Assembly: GCA_028583405.1 (NCBI GenBank)
Contig: CM053251.1
Coordinates: forward strand, 5,676,983 to 5,740,982
Origin: Pogonophryne albipinna
Taxonomy: Eukaryota; Chordata; Actinopteri; Perciformes; Artedidraconidae
Length of the DNA: 64,000 bases
Reading direction: 5' to 3'
In this document: positions 14,846-37,000 of the stretch, in pieces
Layout of the letters: each line of letters opens with the position of its first letter
Numbering within the stretch: position 1 is the first letter of the stretch
The notes under the pieces: generated by a model
Databases searched by the model: none
The model's input: the letters and a program-made list of their open reading frames with translations, nothing else
What the model was told of the DNA's origin: nothing
Program-made: the position numbers and the translations under genes

Positions 14846-15445
14846 TGAATGAGTAAATAAATGAATCAATGGACATTGGTATAAGTACTGCATTTTATTG
14901 ATCTAAATTACTTAACGTAACAAGTTAACCTTCTTCTTGGACGCAGCTATGTATGAAATCAAGTCATGTTTATTTTAAGAGTGCATTTAACATGTACAGG
15001 GTACAACCCAAGGCTGCCACATCAGTGTCAGAGCTCTTGATGACGACAGCTTTGTGCTCCTGTGCAGCATGTTGGGCATGTAAAAACACCCGTGTGTCAC
15101 ATTCCTCATGATCACACTGCAGGTCTTCAACAACATCAACAGACTGTACACCCTCCATGACAGTTACACAGTGGCATTGATTTTGAAGTTACAAATACAA
15201 TATTATCATATTACAATAATTATAATAATATAATATATATATTATATAAATCTATAATAATAATAATGTAATTCATCAAATTATTATATGATGAATGAGT
15301 AAATAAATGAATCAATGGACATTGGTATAAGTACTGCATTTTATTGATCTAAATTACTTAACGTAACAAGTTAACTTTCTTCTTGGACGCAGCTATGTAT
15401 GAAATCAAGTCATGTTTATTTTAAGAGTGCATTTAACGTGTACAG
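14846..15445. repeat. Internal direct duplication in the CXC transposon
   Basis: About 150 bp at 14846-15000 recur in the same orientation at 15289-15445, from ATGAATGAGTAAATAAATGA through GAGTGCATTTAAC, with few differences. The sequence between contains the minus-strand coding fragment and an AT-rich spacer at about 15200-15280. It indicates tandem rearrangement inside the element. Confidence 0.85.
14970..15158 (-). pseudogene. Second fragment of a CXC-transposon-type protein
   Basis: The minus strand encodes 62 residues with CDHEECDTRVFLHAQHAA and VIKSSDTDVAAL. The HEEADTR-LHA and SPDTDV motifs normally lie upstream of the CXC tail in this protein type. Here they are on the opposite strand from the CXC fragment, so the element has been internally inverted or is a composite. 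A possible AATAAA lies just downstream at about 14949. Confidence 0.6.
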
Positions 15446-15742
15446 GGTAACAATAACAACAGACAGACAGACAAAAAGTCCTCAGTCTAATGGAATAATC
15501 CACGAGCTCAGCCAATGAACCTAGCGATGCGAACATGGTAGTCCAGGAATGTTGTTGTAGCTGGAGTTGGCTGATAAACGCTGCTAGCCAATGTTGATTC
15601 GATGGTCAACTCTGTTCCCAGATAGTAAAACCTCTCACAAATACCGCGTATATAACGCAAATACCTCGGACTTAGTGATGTATTAAGACATATGACAAAA
15701 CATGACATAAAACAAGCATACAGCACTGTTTAGAATCCATTT

Positions 15743-16818
15743 GGGCCCTTTCTCATTTCTCTAACTCCCCTCCTCGACTCCTATCCTCGAGACTTAGTCC
15801 CGCCCACAGGAGATGCGAGCCGAGGAGCCGAGGAGGGGAACCGAGGAGAGAGGAGGGGAAGCAGCAGGCGGTTAGAGAAATGAGAACTCCTCTCCTCTGA
15901 GCGGTCATTTTAAAGAGACGTCCATTAATGATGACAGGAGGCACAGCAGATGGACAGATGTGTTCATGACCACTTATTTACTTTGATTCATTCACAGTGC
16001 GGTATAATGAGACAATAACAGGCTACAGATGCGGACACACACACACATATATATGTATATATTTTTTATATACATATTTATACAATTTCAGAATCAAACA
16101 GAGCACTCTCATAATAACGTAACTCTATCAGAGACTGGATATATCCCCCCCCCCCTCTCTGGTCGCTACAATGAGGAAAATAAATTACGGGCCAAAAGTT
16201 TTATTTACAAGTATTAAAAGTAAGCAGAGGACACCAAACCAACTGAGACCTGTCTGTCCGCTGCATCTACGCACACACTGTACCACACGCACCTACAGCC
16301 TAACAGCCGTTGTGTATTTTATTATGTGGAGCACTAAATGGTTTTAGAAAAATATGGACTCTTTGTTTGTAGATATCTACTAAACTACAGCAAATAAAGA
16401 GAGTAGGCCTGTTATACTGAGTGATATATATTTTACACACTGCTCTGCTTTCAGCACGGACCTCACAGCTGTTCTCTCTGGAAACATCGCGTCGCGATGA
16501 AAGCAGTTAATAAAATAATATCCAGGGGATGCATGCAGAGCTGTCATTGGCTGAGATAAGTCCGGCCGTGCGTCACGACTCATCTCTGTTGCCGGAAATG
16601 CATCCACGAAGGAGCCGTGGAGGACCGTGGAGGACCCATCAGTGTATCCTCGGTTAGAGCTCCTCCAGAGAGCCTCCTCGATGCTCGATCCTCGGTCCTC
16701 GAAGTGCATTTAGAGAAATGAGATGTCCTTCAACATGGCGCGCTGAAATTCATTTCCGGGTCACTACCGGAGGACCGAGGAGTCGAGGAGGGGGATTTGA
16801 TGAAATGAGAAAGGGCCC
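15743..16818. mobile_element. Non-autonomous DNA element with GGGCCCTTTCTCATTT termini
   Basis: The inverted ends GGGCCCTTTCTCATTT and AAATGAGAAAGGGCCC interrupt the right arm of the CXC transposon; joining the flanks restores the left-arm text CCATTTGGTCTGG. The subterminal regions are full of GAGGA/TCCTC repeats (15770-15870 and 16610-16800). No transposase is visible in its 1,076 bp. The duplication is one to three bases and ambiguous. Confidence 0.75.
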
Positions 16819-17076
16819 TGGTCTGGTTTAGCGTAACCATGTAGGCGGCCATCTTTCACTTCTGTTGACAATATGCAGCTACCCAATTGGTGTAGCACGA
16901 TCACGTGACGAACCGTGGCACTACTTTTGACCAAGATATTATTACGCTTTGAAGGGACTAGTTCAGCCAATAATTACGTGCCTAGAAGAATTGACAGGAA
17001 TTTTAGCGACGAACTTTTTTTTGGTGGATAAGCATGACTCGTTCTTTTTTATGAACTAAAGATTGTGTAGTTCCAC

Positions 17077-18859
17077 CATGGGCGTCGCAGCCATTATATG
17101 AGGGTGGGACAAGTCCCCCCCACTTTTTCAAATGATTAGTTTAGACCCCCCCACTTTTACCATGTGGAAAGTCCGTGAATCGGTCTATCCACTCGCCGCA
17201 CTCTGTAGAGCGCTGTGTCAGTGCTTCACTATCAACTCCATTCCATAATAAGTAATTCGATGTGTGTAGAGGTGTGTGTGGTTAACACGTAGCAGCCTGC
17301 AGTCACTCTTAAGCTGTTCTGATGAAGGTAAACACAGCGAAGGCGGTGCGTAAAAAGGCACAGCTCTTTACCCGCTGGTGCTGCACTTCTCAGAGGCGGA
17401 GTTACACGTCCCGCTGCCTCCTGATGCTGCCTGCAGCCATTTCATGAAGTGAAGGAGGTTTTCCTTCTATAAAACAGCTGCGGGCAGCAGATACCGTGAG
17501 AGTCCCGGACATGAATTCATAGATCAAGGCAGACTGGTTTACTCTGCTGTTTTGCCAATCCGGTGCTTAAACAAATAGCTCTACACCCCTGGCCGACATG
17601 TCCTTAAAATGAAGTCAGAGTTTGAAATATATCTCAAATAATGTATGCACTGACATTTCCCCACATCGACATAACAGTCTGCAATGAAACGGTTGTCTCC
17701 TGTGCGCTCCTCTTCCTACTTGGCGCACCGGTAACTTTCTCGTGCGCACGAGAGGCTGAGGAACATCACAAAAGCCATTTTCAACGGCTATCTGGTGAAA
17801 GATGAACTAGGCTACTGGATGAAATAATATGACTGGTATAGGTGCGAAAATTAAACACGTTTTGAAAAAAATATTATGATAAAATATTTTTATATATTTA
17901 TAATTCTGCAAATATTACGATAAACTCACAGCTATTTCGCGGCCCGGCAGTAACACCTGGGGGTTGGGAACCCCTGCTTTAAGGTACTCTCTCTCAAAAT
18001 GGTAATTTGCATTATGTTTTAATTATACTTCTTATCATTCAGAAGCTTTTTGTGTGTGATTATGTTTTACTGAGTGCTTATAGGCCATTTCCATCCCAGT
18101 ATTCAGTTAACTGTTTATTTTCTGTGCACATTACATATATAGCTAATATTCTACTGCTTGGGACTTTGAGTCTTCAAAATGTCCAAAGTCACAGACTGGG
18201 ACTTACTTTAGAGTCAGTTGTATTTACATTCAGTATGACTTGTTATGATTCAATGTTGATGAAAGGGAAATGACAGTTTCCCTTTCATCAACATTGAATC
18301 ATCATCTCATCCCAGAGTGTTCAGGAAATCAGTGGGGATATTGAACAGGAAACATTTCAGTCAAGGGGCATCATGTGACCAATATAGACAGAAGAGCAAC
18401 ATTTATTTGAACATTTAAGTCAATGATACAATTTCTAGGTGAACTTAACATCTGTATGGAGTCAGATCAGTCTCAATATTAATAAATGCTCACAGAAGGA
18501 TTCACAAATGTATTTTGCGATTTATATATAAATGACTCTCCACAACAATATCTCTCAATGCACTCACAAATATGTATTGTTGTATATAAATGTACAAAAA
18601 ATGGGCATTTAAACTGCTTTTTATTAATTCAAAGACGGCTCTGAATTAATAATCAAATATGTTTCCTTTCTTTACTACTGGATGAAATTACAAAATGTAC
18701 CCATCATTTTCCTCATGCTAGTATAGCCACATAAAAGTATCAAACCACCTGTTAGAATGCACCAGAATACAGGAAATCTATTTTATTTCGTGGGGGAGGA
18801 CCCCCACACCCCCCTTTAAAAATGTCCCCCCCACATTCAGGATGCTTCCTACGCCCATG
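17077..18859. mobile_element. hAT-like element, 1.78 kb, perfect 8-bp duplication
   Basis: It starts CATGGGCGTCGCAGCC and ends with the complement of CATGGGCGTAGGAAGC. The flanks are a perfect AGTTCCAC (17069-17076 and 18860-18867). C-rich tracts (CCCCCCCAC) sit just inside both ends. Removing it restores the outer CXC-transposon arm. No intact transposase was recognised. Confidence 0.88.
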
Positions 18860-18883
18860 AGTTCCACTTCTGTGGAGCGGGAT

Positions 18884-19200
18884 TTCTTTTCTAAAGGACT
18901 TTTCGAGGTTCACCTTGCGGCCTAATACTGTCCACCTGATTTGACATATCAAAGATTTTTTTCCTAAATTTGAAAAAACTAAAGTTGAAAAATCTTGTTT
19001 TTAACGCCCCGAGAGCAACAAAAACACTTGGTAAACAAATCCTGAGTGAGGCTTTCATAATTCATGCATGAAAGGATTGCTGTTCATTTTTTATTTGATG
19101 GGTTCCAAAATAAAATTAAAAAAATGTATCCGATTGAATGTTTGAGCAACCATTCATTTATCAGCTACAAACAAATACATGTTGAATTCTAGTTCAGATT
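18884..19200. other. Intergenic, nothing recognised
   Basis: AT-rich sequence between the CXC transposon and the LINE fragment. No gene or paired repeat ends were seen. Confidence 0.4.
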
Positions 19201-19607
19201 AAAAAGTTACAAGAGGCCAAGATGGGTTTTCTCCGCAGGGTGGCTGGTGTCTCCCTTAGGGATAAGGTGAGAAGTTCGGTCATCCGGGAGGGACTCGGAG
19301 TTGAACCGCTCCTCTTTCGCGTCGAAAGGAGCCAGTTGAGGTGGTTCGGGCACCTAGTTAGGATGCCACCTGGGCGCCTCCCTAGGGAGGTGTTCCAGGC
19401 ACGTCCAGCTGGGAAGAGACCAAGGGGTAGACCTAGGACCAGGTGGAGGGATTATATCTCTTCGCTGGCCTGGGAGTGCCTTGGGATCCCCCAGTCAGAG
19501 CTGGTTGATGAGGGGAAAGGAAAGTTTGGGGCTCTCTGCTGGAACTGCTACCCCCGCGACCCGACCACGGATAAGCGGGAGAAGATGGATGGATGGATGG
19601 ATGGATT
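19201..19607 (+). mobile_element. LINE 3' end (endonuclease/RT-type C-terminus)
   Basis: The frame 19222-19626 gives GFLRRVAGVSLRDKVRSSVI, then RSQLRWFGHLVRMPPGRLPR and KRPRGRPRTRWRDYI. This is the conserved C-terminal tail of a common fish non-LTR retrotransposon. It ends in a GGAT microsatellite (about 19585-19605), the usual tail of this family. The left side is truncated. The original frame diverges after LAWECLGIPQSEL. Confidence 0.8.
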
Positions 19608-19626
19608 AAAAAGTTTCCAAACGTGA

Positions 19627-20261
19627 AAATCCATAACTAAATAACTCAAATATTTGCATTTTAGACACAAGAAATAAAATACAAATAAACAGAGTTATAG
19701 GGATTACTTTATTAAAAGTAATATAATATAGTGTTCAGGTGTTGAGGCTTAAAGGTGAGGGTTGAGATTGGTCCAGTACTGATCTTATGGCCCTTGGCAT
19801 ACATCCATCTTCATCAGATTGTTCTTGTTTCAACATGTTATCATTCTGTGCATAGGAATAGGTTTCAGAGCGTAACACTGCACATCATTTTTGATAGGTA
19901 TAAACTAATGTTATGTAATTGCAAGAATTACAGAATAATAACATCTACAATTATGACGTCAGTCAAGATAATCGATTGACTGCGGGGGCAAAAGGCATTA
20001 TTTTCCGCTTTACTTTTGTATAAATAGGCATCCAAAGTGTGTAGAACTGGAAGCAGCAGTAACAACAACAAAAACATGCTAATATTCTCATCATATCCTT
20101 AAATTAATCCTGTTTCAGTTGCAGAACAAAACTCATCCAAACGTTGCCCTCATATCACTTTTCAAGCCCGCCACAACCTCGTGTAGCAACTTCAAACACA
20201 TCCATTCATTTAATGTGTAATTCAAGAAGTAATAAAGTCATTTCATGTTTCCATAGAGTTC
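19627..20261. other. Intergenic, nothing recognised
   Basis: AT-rich sequence downstream of hectd3, with no coding or repeat structure that I can support. Confidence 0.4.
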
Positions 20262-20267
20262 TTTATT
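20262..20267 (-). terminator. hectd3: hectd3 polyadenylation signal
   Basis: AATAAA on the minus strand, about 115 bases after the hectd3 stop codon. Confidence 0.7.
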
Positions 20268-20382
20268 ATATACAGCTATGATTAATTGGCAGTTGTTTCG
20301 ATATGTGGATAGAATTGGCGAGATTTTTCTTCATTCATCAGTGATTTGAAAAGTGTTTGTTCGGGTAAGCAGCAGGAGACGA

Positions 20383-32059
<11,677 letters not shown>

Positions 32060-32560
32060 GATGAAGATGAGGATGAAGATGACAGTCAGCAGCTCAGTAG
32101 GGGGCCCACAGCTGACATTACACCACTTTCCTGATGCTTCTGTCAAAACAAAGCCAACAACACAGAATATTCTCGTTACACAGAGCATTCAGTGAACAGC
32201 AGCCACATCCTGTTATGTAATTAGATTGTTATCTCTCTTCCACAGGAGTATAAAGGTTATATTATCCTCTGATTAGTAACCAAAGTCCGCAAACAGGGAG
32301 AAAGTCTCGGCTCCTTATAAGAGCTAACGTTAGCATGCTAGCTAGGTAAATGTATTCTGAGACGTTAACGACAGCCGTTATCAACAACAACATGTTTATT
32401 TTAGAGTTAATGAGAGAGATTTAATGACATTAAAGACAAGGTGGTATCTAAAATTAACACTGACGTACCCTTTCTGCCGATTAATATTTATAAGTGAAAC
32501 TCGTCTGTCGTTCTAATCTGACTTCTTTGATTTCTCAACGCGGAAGAAGCGCATCAGAGA
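32060..32560 (-). promoter_or_regulatory. hectd3: hectd3 5' UTR, first intron and probable promoter
   Basis: The ATG exon begins after the acceptor TTTTGACAG at 32140. A likely non-coding first exon ends with the donor GTACGT at 32463-32468 and extends to about 32560. CGGAAG (ETS-like) occurs on the minus strand near 32540. Transcription probably starts near 32550. This is inferred from splice signals only. Confidence 0.5.
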
Positions 32561-33898
32561 CTTTTGACCCTGTGCGATTTCCGTCGTTTGTATTTCAAAA
32601 TAAAAGTCTCACCGCAGATGGTGAATCATCATGGATGTATAAAGAGATTTAGGAGGCTTTGAAAAAGGGGAAAAATAAAACGGCTGCATACAGAGCGGTT
32701 GGAGTGGACCGGAAAACAATTGCAGAGACACTGCGAGAAGGGTCCAGCCGCAGCCGCAGCCAAACGGTGGAGGTTGAACCTGTAGGAAGTTGTATTTCCA
32801 AATTATGGTCAGAAGAGAGCACGCCCAACACGTGAGACGCTGACGCAAGGATATTTAATGAGGGAGGTTACATGCATAGGTTACAGGGGAGGCTTTGCAC
32901 AGGGTAGATTCACTTTGCGAATCGCCAAACTTTCCTGGCAACCTCCTCTTTCGCGACCCAGTGACGTCCCAGTTAAGGATGTCGTGTTTTTTCATCATCA
33001 TCTGTCAGTGTCACACGTTTAATGAAGTCAGCTTCTGTTTTCCTTAATGTAGTGTAGTTTTCCTCAAGACCCTCGATTAGATCGGTGCAATCTGTGAGTG
33101 AACTGAACATTGCAGGCCTTTTGTTGCGTAGTCGCTCATTTCAAACAGCCTGTTGAACATGACGAGAATAAACACAAATGTATTGTGATGATGAGTAAAG
33201 GAGCAGCAATTTGCAGTATCTCATTCTGTATATCGGGGCTTGTAAGTTTCCCGTTCCCCGGCAGGTCGTCCAGTCTCCGTTTTATTTATCGGTCATCTAT
33301 CTATCGATTAGATTTATGAGTCGAAAATTATAAAAGTAGGGTAGACATGTGGATATTATCCGATTATTCCCACAGATCTCAAGCTATTTTCCAAAATCCT
33401 ATGGAGAAATCTCATCACTTCTTTGTCGAGGGAACCGTTCTTATTATACATCCATGGAGGGAAGGGAACCCATGCGCAGCTTACTTCCGGGTTTTAGGAC
33501 GCGTCACTGTAACTCTGAATTTGTAAACAATGATTTTCGAAAATTAAAAAAGTATTGAAAGTCAGACAATTTACAATATGCTACATTCACTGGCTGCTGT
33601 GACAGATTTTCCAGATAATTGTTCAGCCTTTTGGTGGGTGGGCCTTGGTCCCAGGTGGCCCACCCACAGCTACGTGTGTCCAAACTGCCCTTTTCAACTC
33701 TCGCTGCTGTGGAGGATGGATGTGTCAGCGGAGGAGAGTCTAACACTAGGTAAGTTATACAGAAACAAAAGGTTTGGGGGGTGCTAGTGAATTGTCCGAC
33801 CGGCCCCTGAGTCTATATATCTTGTGTTTTGAAGGGAACTGCATTGTGTTTTTATGACATGTATAGTTGGTAAAAAAACGAAAATATGTTTGATACAT
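32561..33898. other. Intergenic between best4 and hectd3
   Basis: Nothing coding recognised. Palindromic wording around 33630-33680 (GGTGGGTGGGCC, GGCCCACCCAC) suggests a small foldback. Short open frames here show no family match. Confidence 0.4.
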
Positions 33899-33904
33899 TT
33901 ATTT
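33899..33904 (-). terminator. best4-like polyadenylation signal
   Basis: AATAAA on the minus strand, about 170 bases beyond the bestrophin stop codon. Confidence 0.6.
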
Positions 33905-34072
33905 TCATAAATGAGAGGGGAAGTCACACTGAATAATCACATTAATGTTTCAAATTCACACATAGTACTTTTATTAGTAAACCTATTATGTGTTATTTCA
34001 CTGAGTGTTTCAACAATAAGAGAACATTTCTGGTTAAAAAACGCACAATGTGTTCAAGGGTCCCAATCATTT

Positions 34073-37000
34073 TCAGTAAGTGTGTTCCACTGCAACTTTA
34101 AGCAATGACATTTCTTGTTCTTTCTGGTCGATGTTGATGATGTTTTCCTCAGGAGAAGCATCCTCCTCTTCCTCCTCATGTGGGAGTGACGCCCCATCCA
34201 GCAGAGATGGAAGGCTGCAGCCGCGAAGGATTCCTTTACCTCTCAGCAGACAACCCTCCAGACCCTCACCCTGAGAGCCCTTCGGAGGTAAATACTGTGC
34301 AGTGTCTGCAGGCTGGTGAATCTCCAGATCCTCCGCACTCATCCTGCAAATAGCAAACATTTGAGTTTTAAAGGTCACCTATTATACTGTTTTTCATCAA
34401 TATATCACAGCTCTCAGATATATACAAACATGTCTCTGAAGTGTTTGGCTCCAAACACCAAACAGATCATTGCAGCATTACCCATAATCCCCTCTGTTTC
34501 AGCCCTGTTTCCAAAGTGCTGATTCTCTGTCTGTTACTTTAGATGAAAATAAGGAGCCCCCCCCCCACGCCGCTCTGAGAGATATTTGGTTTACAAGAAC
34601 TCAATGGTGCTCTAGGAGGAGATGCAGGTGATAAGGTGGGGGGGGGGGGTTACCTTGGTTGGTGATTGGCTAATAGTTACACAAGCCAAAAGATCATTAT
34701 GACATCATAAAGTGGCCAAAATCTGATCAGCTCATTTTCAGACAGGTTTTTATAGAAATGGATCAGGACAAAAAGAGAGAGAATCTTTTTTCCTGAAACT
34801 TTCAGAGTCTCTTTCCACAGAGGGGACACATGTTGATGTAGAAGAGACATGAAGAAGTGGATATTGACCTTTTAATGTTACTGGTCTGTGCAGCAGCAAC
34901 AAAAGCATTGCAAAAGTTAAAATGAGTTGACCTCATGTCAAAGGTGGATCCTTTGAAGGCGGGTGTGAGAGTCTCTGCTGCCGTGGACAGAGTGTAAGGG
35001 ACGGAGAAATGTCTTTGCTCCCAGTGCTTGTCCTTCTCGATGGGAGCCAGGTTCTGGTACATATCGTCTACAGCCAGCATGGACACCTGGAGCAGAGAGA
35101 GAGCAGTCGATGTTGAAGAGAAACCTCAGATGCATTAGTGGATCATGAGACAATGAGCCCCTCGGCAAAGACATGCAAAAGGCCTCAAAACCCTACTTTA
35201 CATTGGAGCAGGACACATATAGATTATTGTTCGGTCTCTTTTTGTTGTTGTTTTCGGTCTTTTTGTAGTCATTTGTTTCTCGTTGTAGTACTTTTGAGTC
35301 TCTCCGCTGTCTTTTTGTGTCACTTTGTAGCTGTTTTGTGTCTCTTTTGTGGACATTCTCAGTGTTTTGGAGTTGTTGTGTTTCTGTCTGTAGTACATTT
35401 GTGTCCATTTGTTGTCTCTTTGTGGTCATTCATGTCTCTCGGTAGCAAACTTGAATCTCGTTGTCTTTATTTCCAGGGTGTTTGTGGTTACAGTGAGTGT
35501 CCATGGTCATTATAAGTCGCTTTTGTAGTAAATGCAATCTCTTTGTACTTGTTTTGCATGTCTCAAGTTCATATGTATCTCTTTGTGATAATGTTAAGTC
35601 TTGTTTTGGTAATTGGGTGTCTCTTTGTGGCCTTTTTTTAGCTTTGTATTCAATCTAAGTGGTCATTTTCTGTATCTCTGTCATTCTGTGTCTCTTTGAA
35701 GTTGTTTTGTCTCTTTGTGGTCATTGTCTGTATCTTGAGGCTGAACCTGTCTCTGCGGTCCTGCCTTGGGTCTCGTCATGCTGCTTCCCTGATGGCTTCC
35801 ACCGGATTGTAGCTGACATCCTCGTGGATTAATCTTCTTATTACAGACACATGCATTTCCTAACATTCGGTCTATATGCTGTAAAATGTATTATCTCTTC
35901 GATTTACACACGGCATCTATTGCACGTCTGTCCGTCCTGGGAGAGGGATCCCTCCTCTGTTGCTCTCCCTGAGGTTTCTCCCATTTTCCCTTTAAACTGT
36001 GGGTTTTCTCTGGAAGTTTTTCCTTGTACGATGTGAGGGTCTAAGGACAGAGGGTCTAAGGACAGAGGGTCTAAGGACAGAGGGTGTCGTTTTTCTCATA
36101 CTGATATTCTGAACAATCTGTGCTGTTGTATTTGCTGTAAAGTGTCTCTACTGTAGGCTATTTTTATTATATGTACAGCACTTTGGCTCGACCAAAAATC
36201 GTTTATAAATGTGCTATATAAATAAAACTTGATTTGATTTGATTTGAACCTGAATGTTTCTGTCGATCAGCTGGTTGGTTTCAAAGTCGTCATCATCCTC
36301 GCCAAATGGATTGATGATCAGCTCCCCAACCTACAGAGAGGAAACCGGTCATGAAATCCCAACAACAGATTCCTCAACAACAAACAATTAAAACAAAAAT
36401 CAGTTTACTACAAGAGAAACACGTTACCTTGAGCCAGCCGGCGTAGAAGAAGAACTGCAGCAGAGTGAAAACAGGGACGTACAAGTCTATTTTGTGATCC
36501 TTGTATCCTTTCTCAGGGTTCAGGAATTGCCGTCCAACCACACAGAAGGCAAAAAAAGAGTAAACGGCTAAAGTGACTACCTGCACGGATGGAAACAAAA
36601 ACAAGTCAGAGATTATATGTGGTGGTAGAAGATCGTGTAGTTGATAGATAGTAGATTAAAATGAAAAAATATAACAATTTTGGATTGATTTTGTTTGAAA
36701 AATGACTAAAATATAAGATAAACAAAGGCAAACAAAAGCCATACGATAAAGTAAAAATACAGTAAGCTGTTGATAGTTTTGTCTTCTTATACTTTTGACC
36801 TCCTGATGATACCTGAGTGTAGACCAGAGGGATGCTGATCCAGTCGTAGTGGAACAGCAGGCTGCATTTTCCTCTGTACTTATTCAGCTCCTGCAGGTTT
36901 AAAAACACATCATACATTTACAGGACGTGTTGAGACACTGGGACTTTAAAACTGCCTTTCCACATCCCTCAAGTGTGAAACGTTGAGTTGTTTTGTCCCA

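Larger units (their letters stand above)
13799..18883. mobile_element. DNA transposon with ~380-bp inverted arms, carrying two nested elements
   Basis: The left arm 13799-14179 recurs in reverse complement on the right in three pieces: 15632-15742, 16819-17076 and 18860-18883. The outermost bases are ATCCCGCTCCACAGAAGTGG and their complement. The right-arm gaps are exactly the two inserted elements (15743-16818 and 17077-18859). The flanks suggest a TTC duplication but this is weak. The core carries a CXC-type protein fragment on the plus strand and another fragment of the same kind of protein on the minus strand. Its superfamily is not recognised. Confidence 0.8.
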
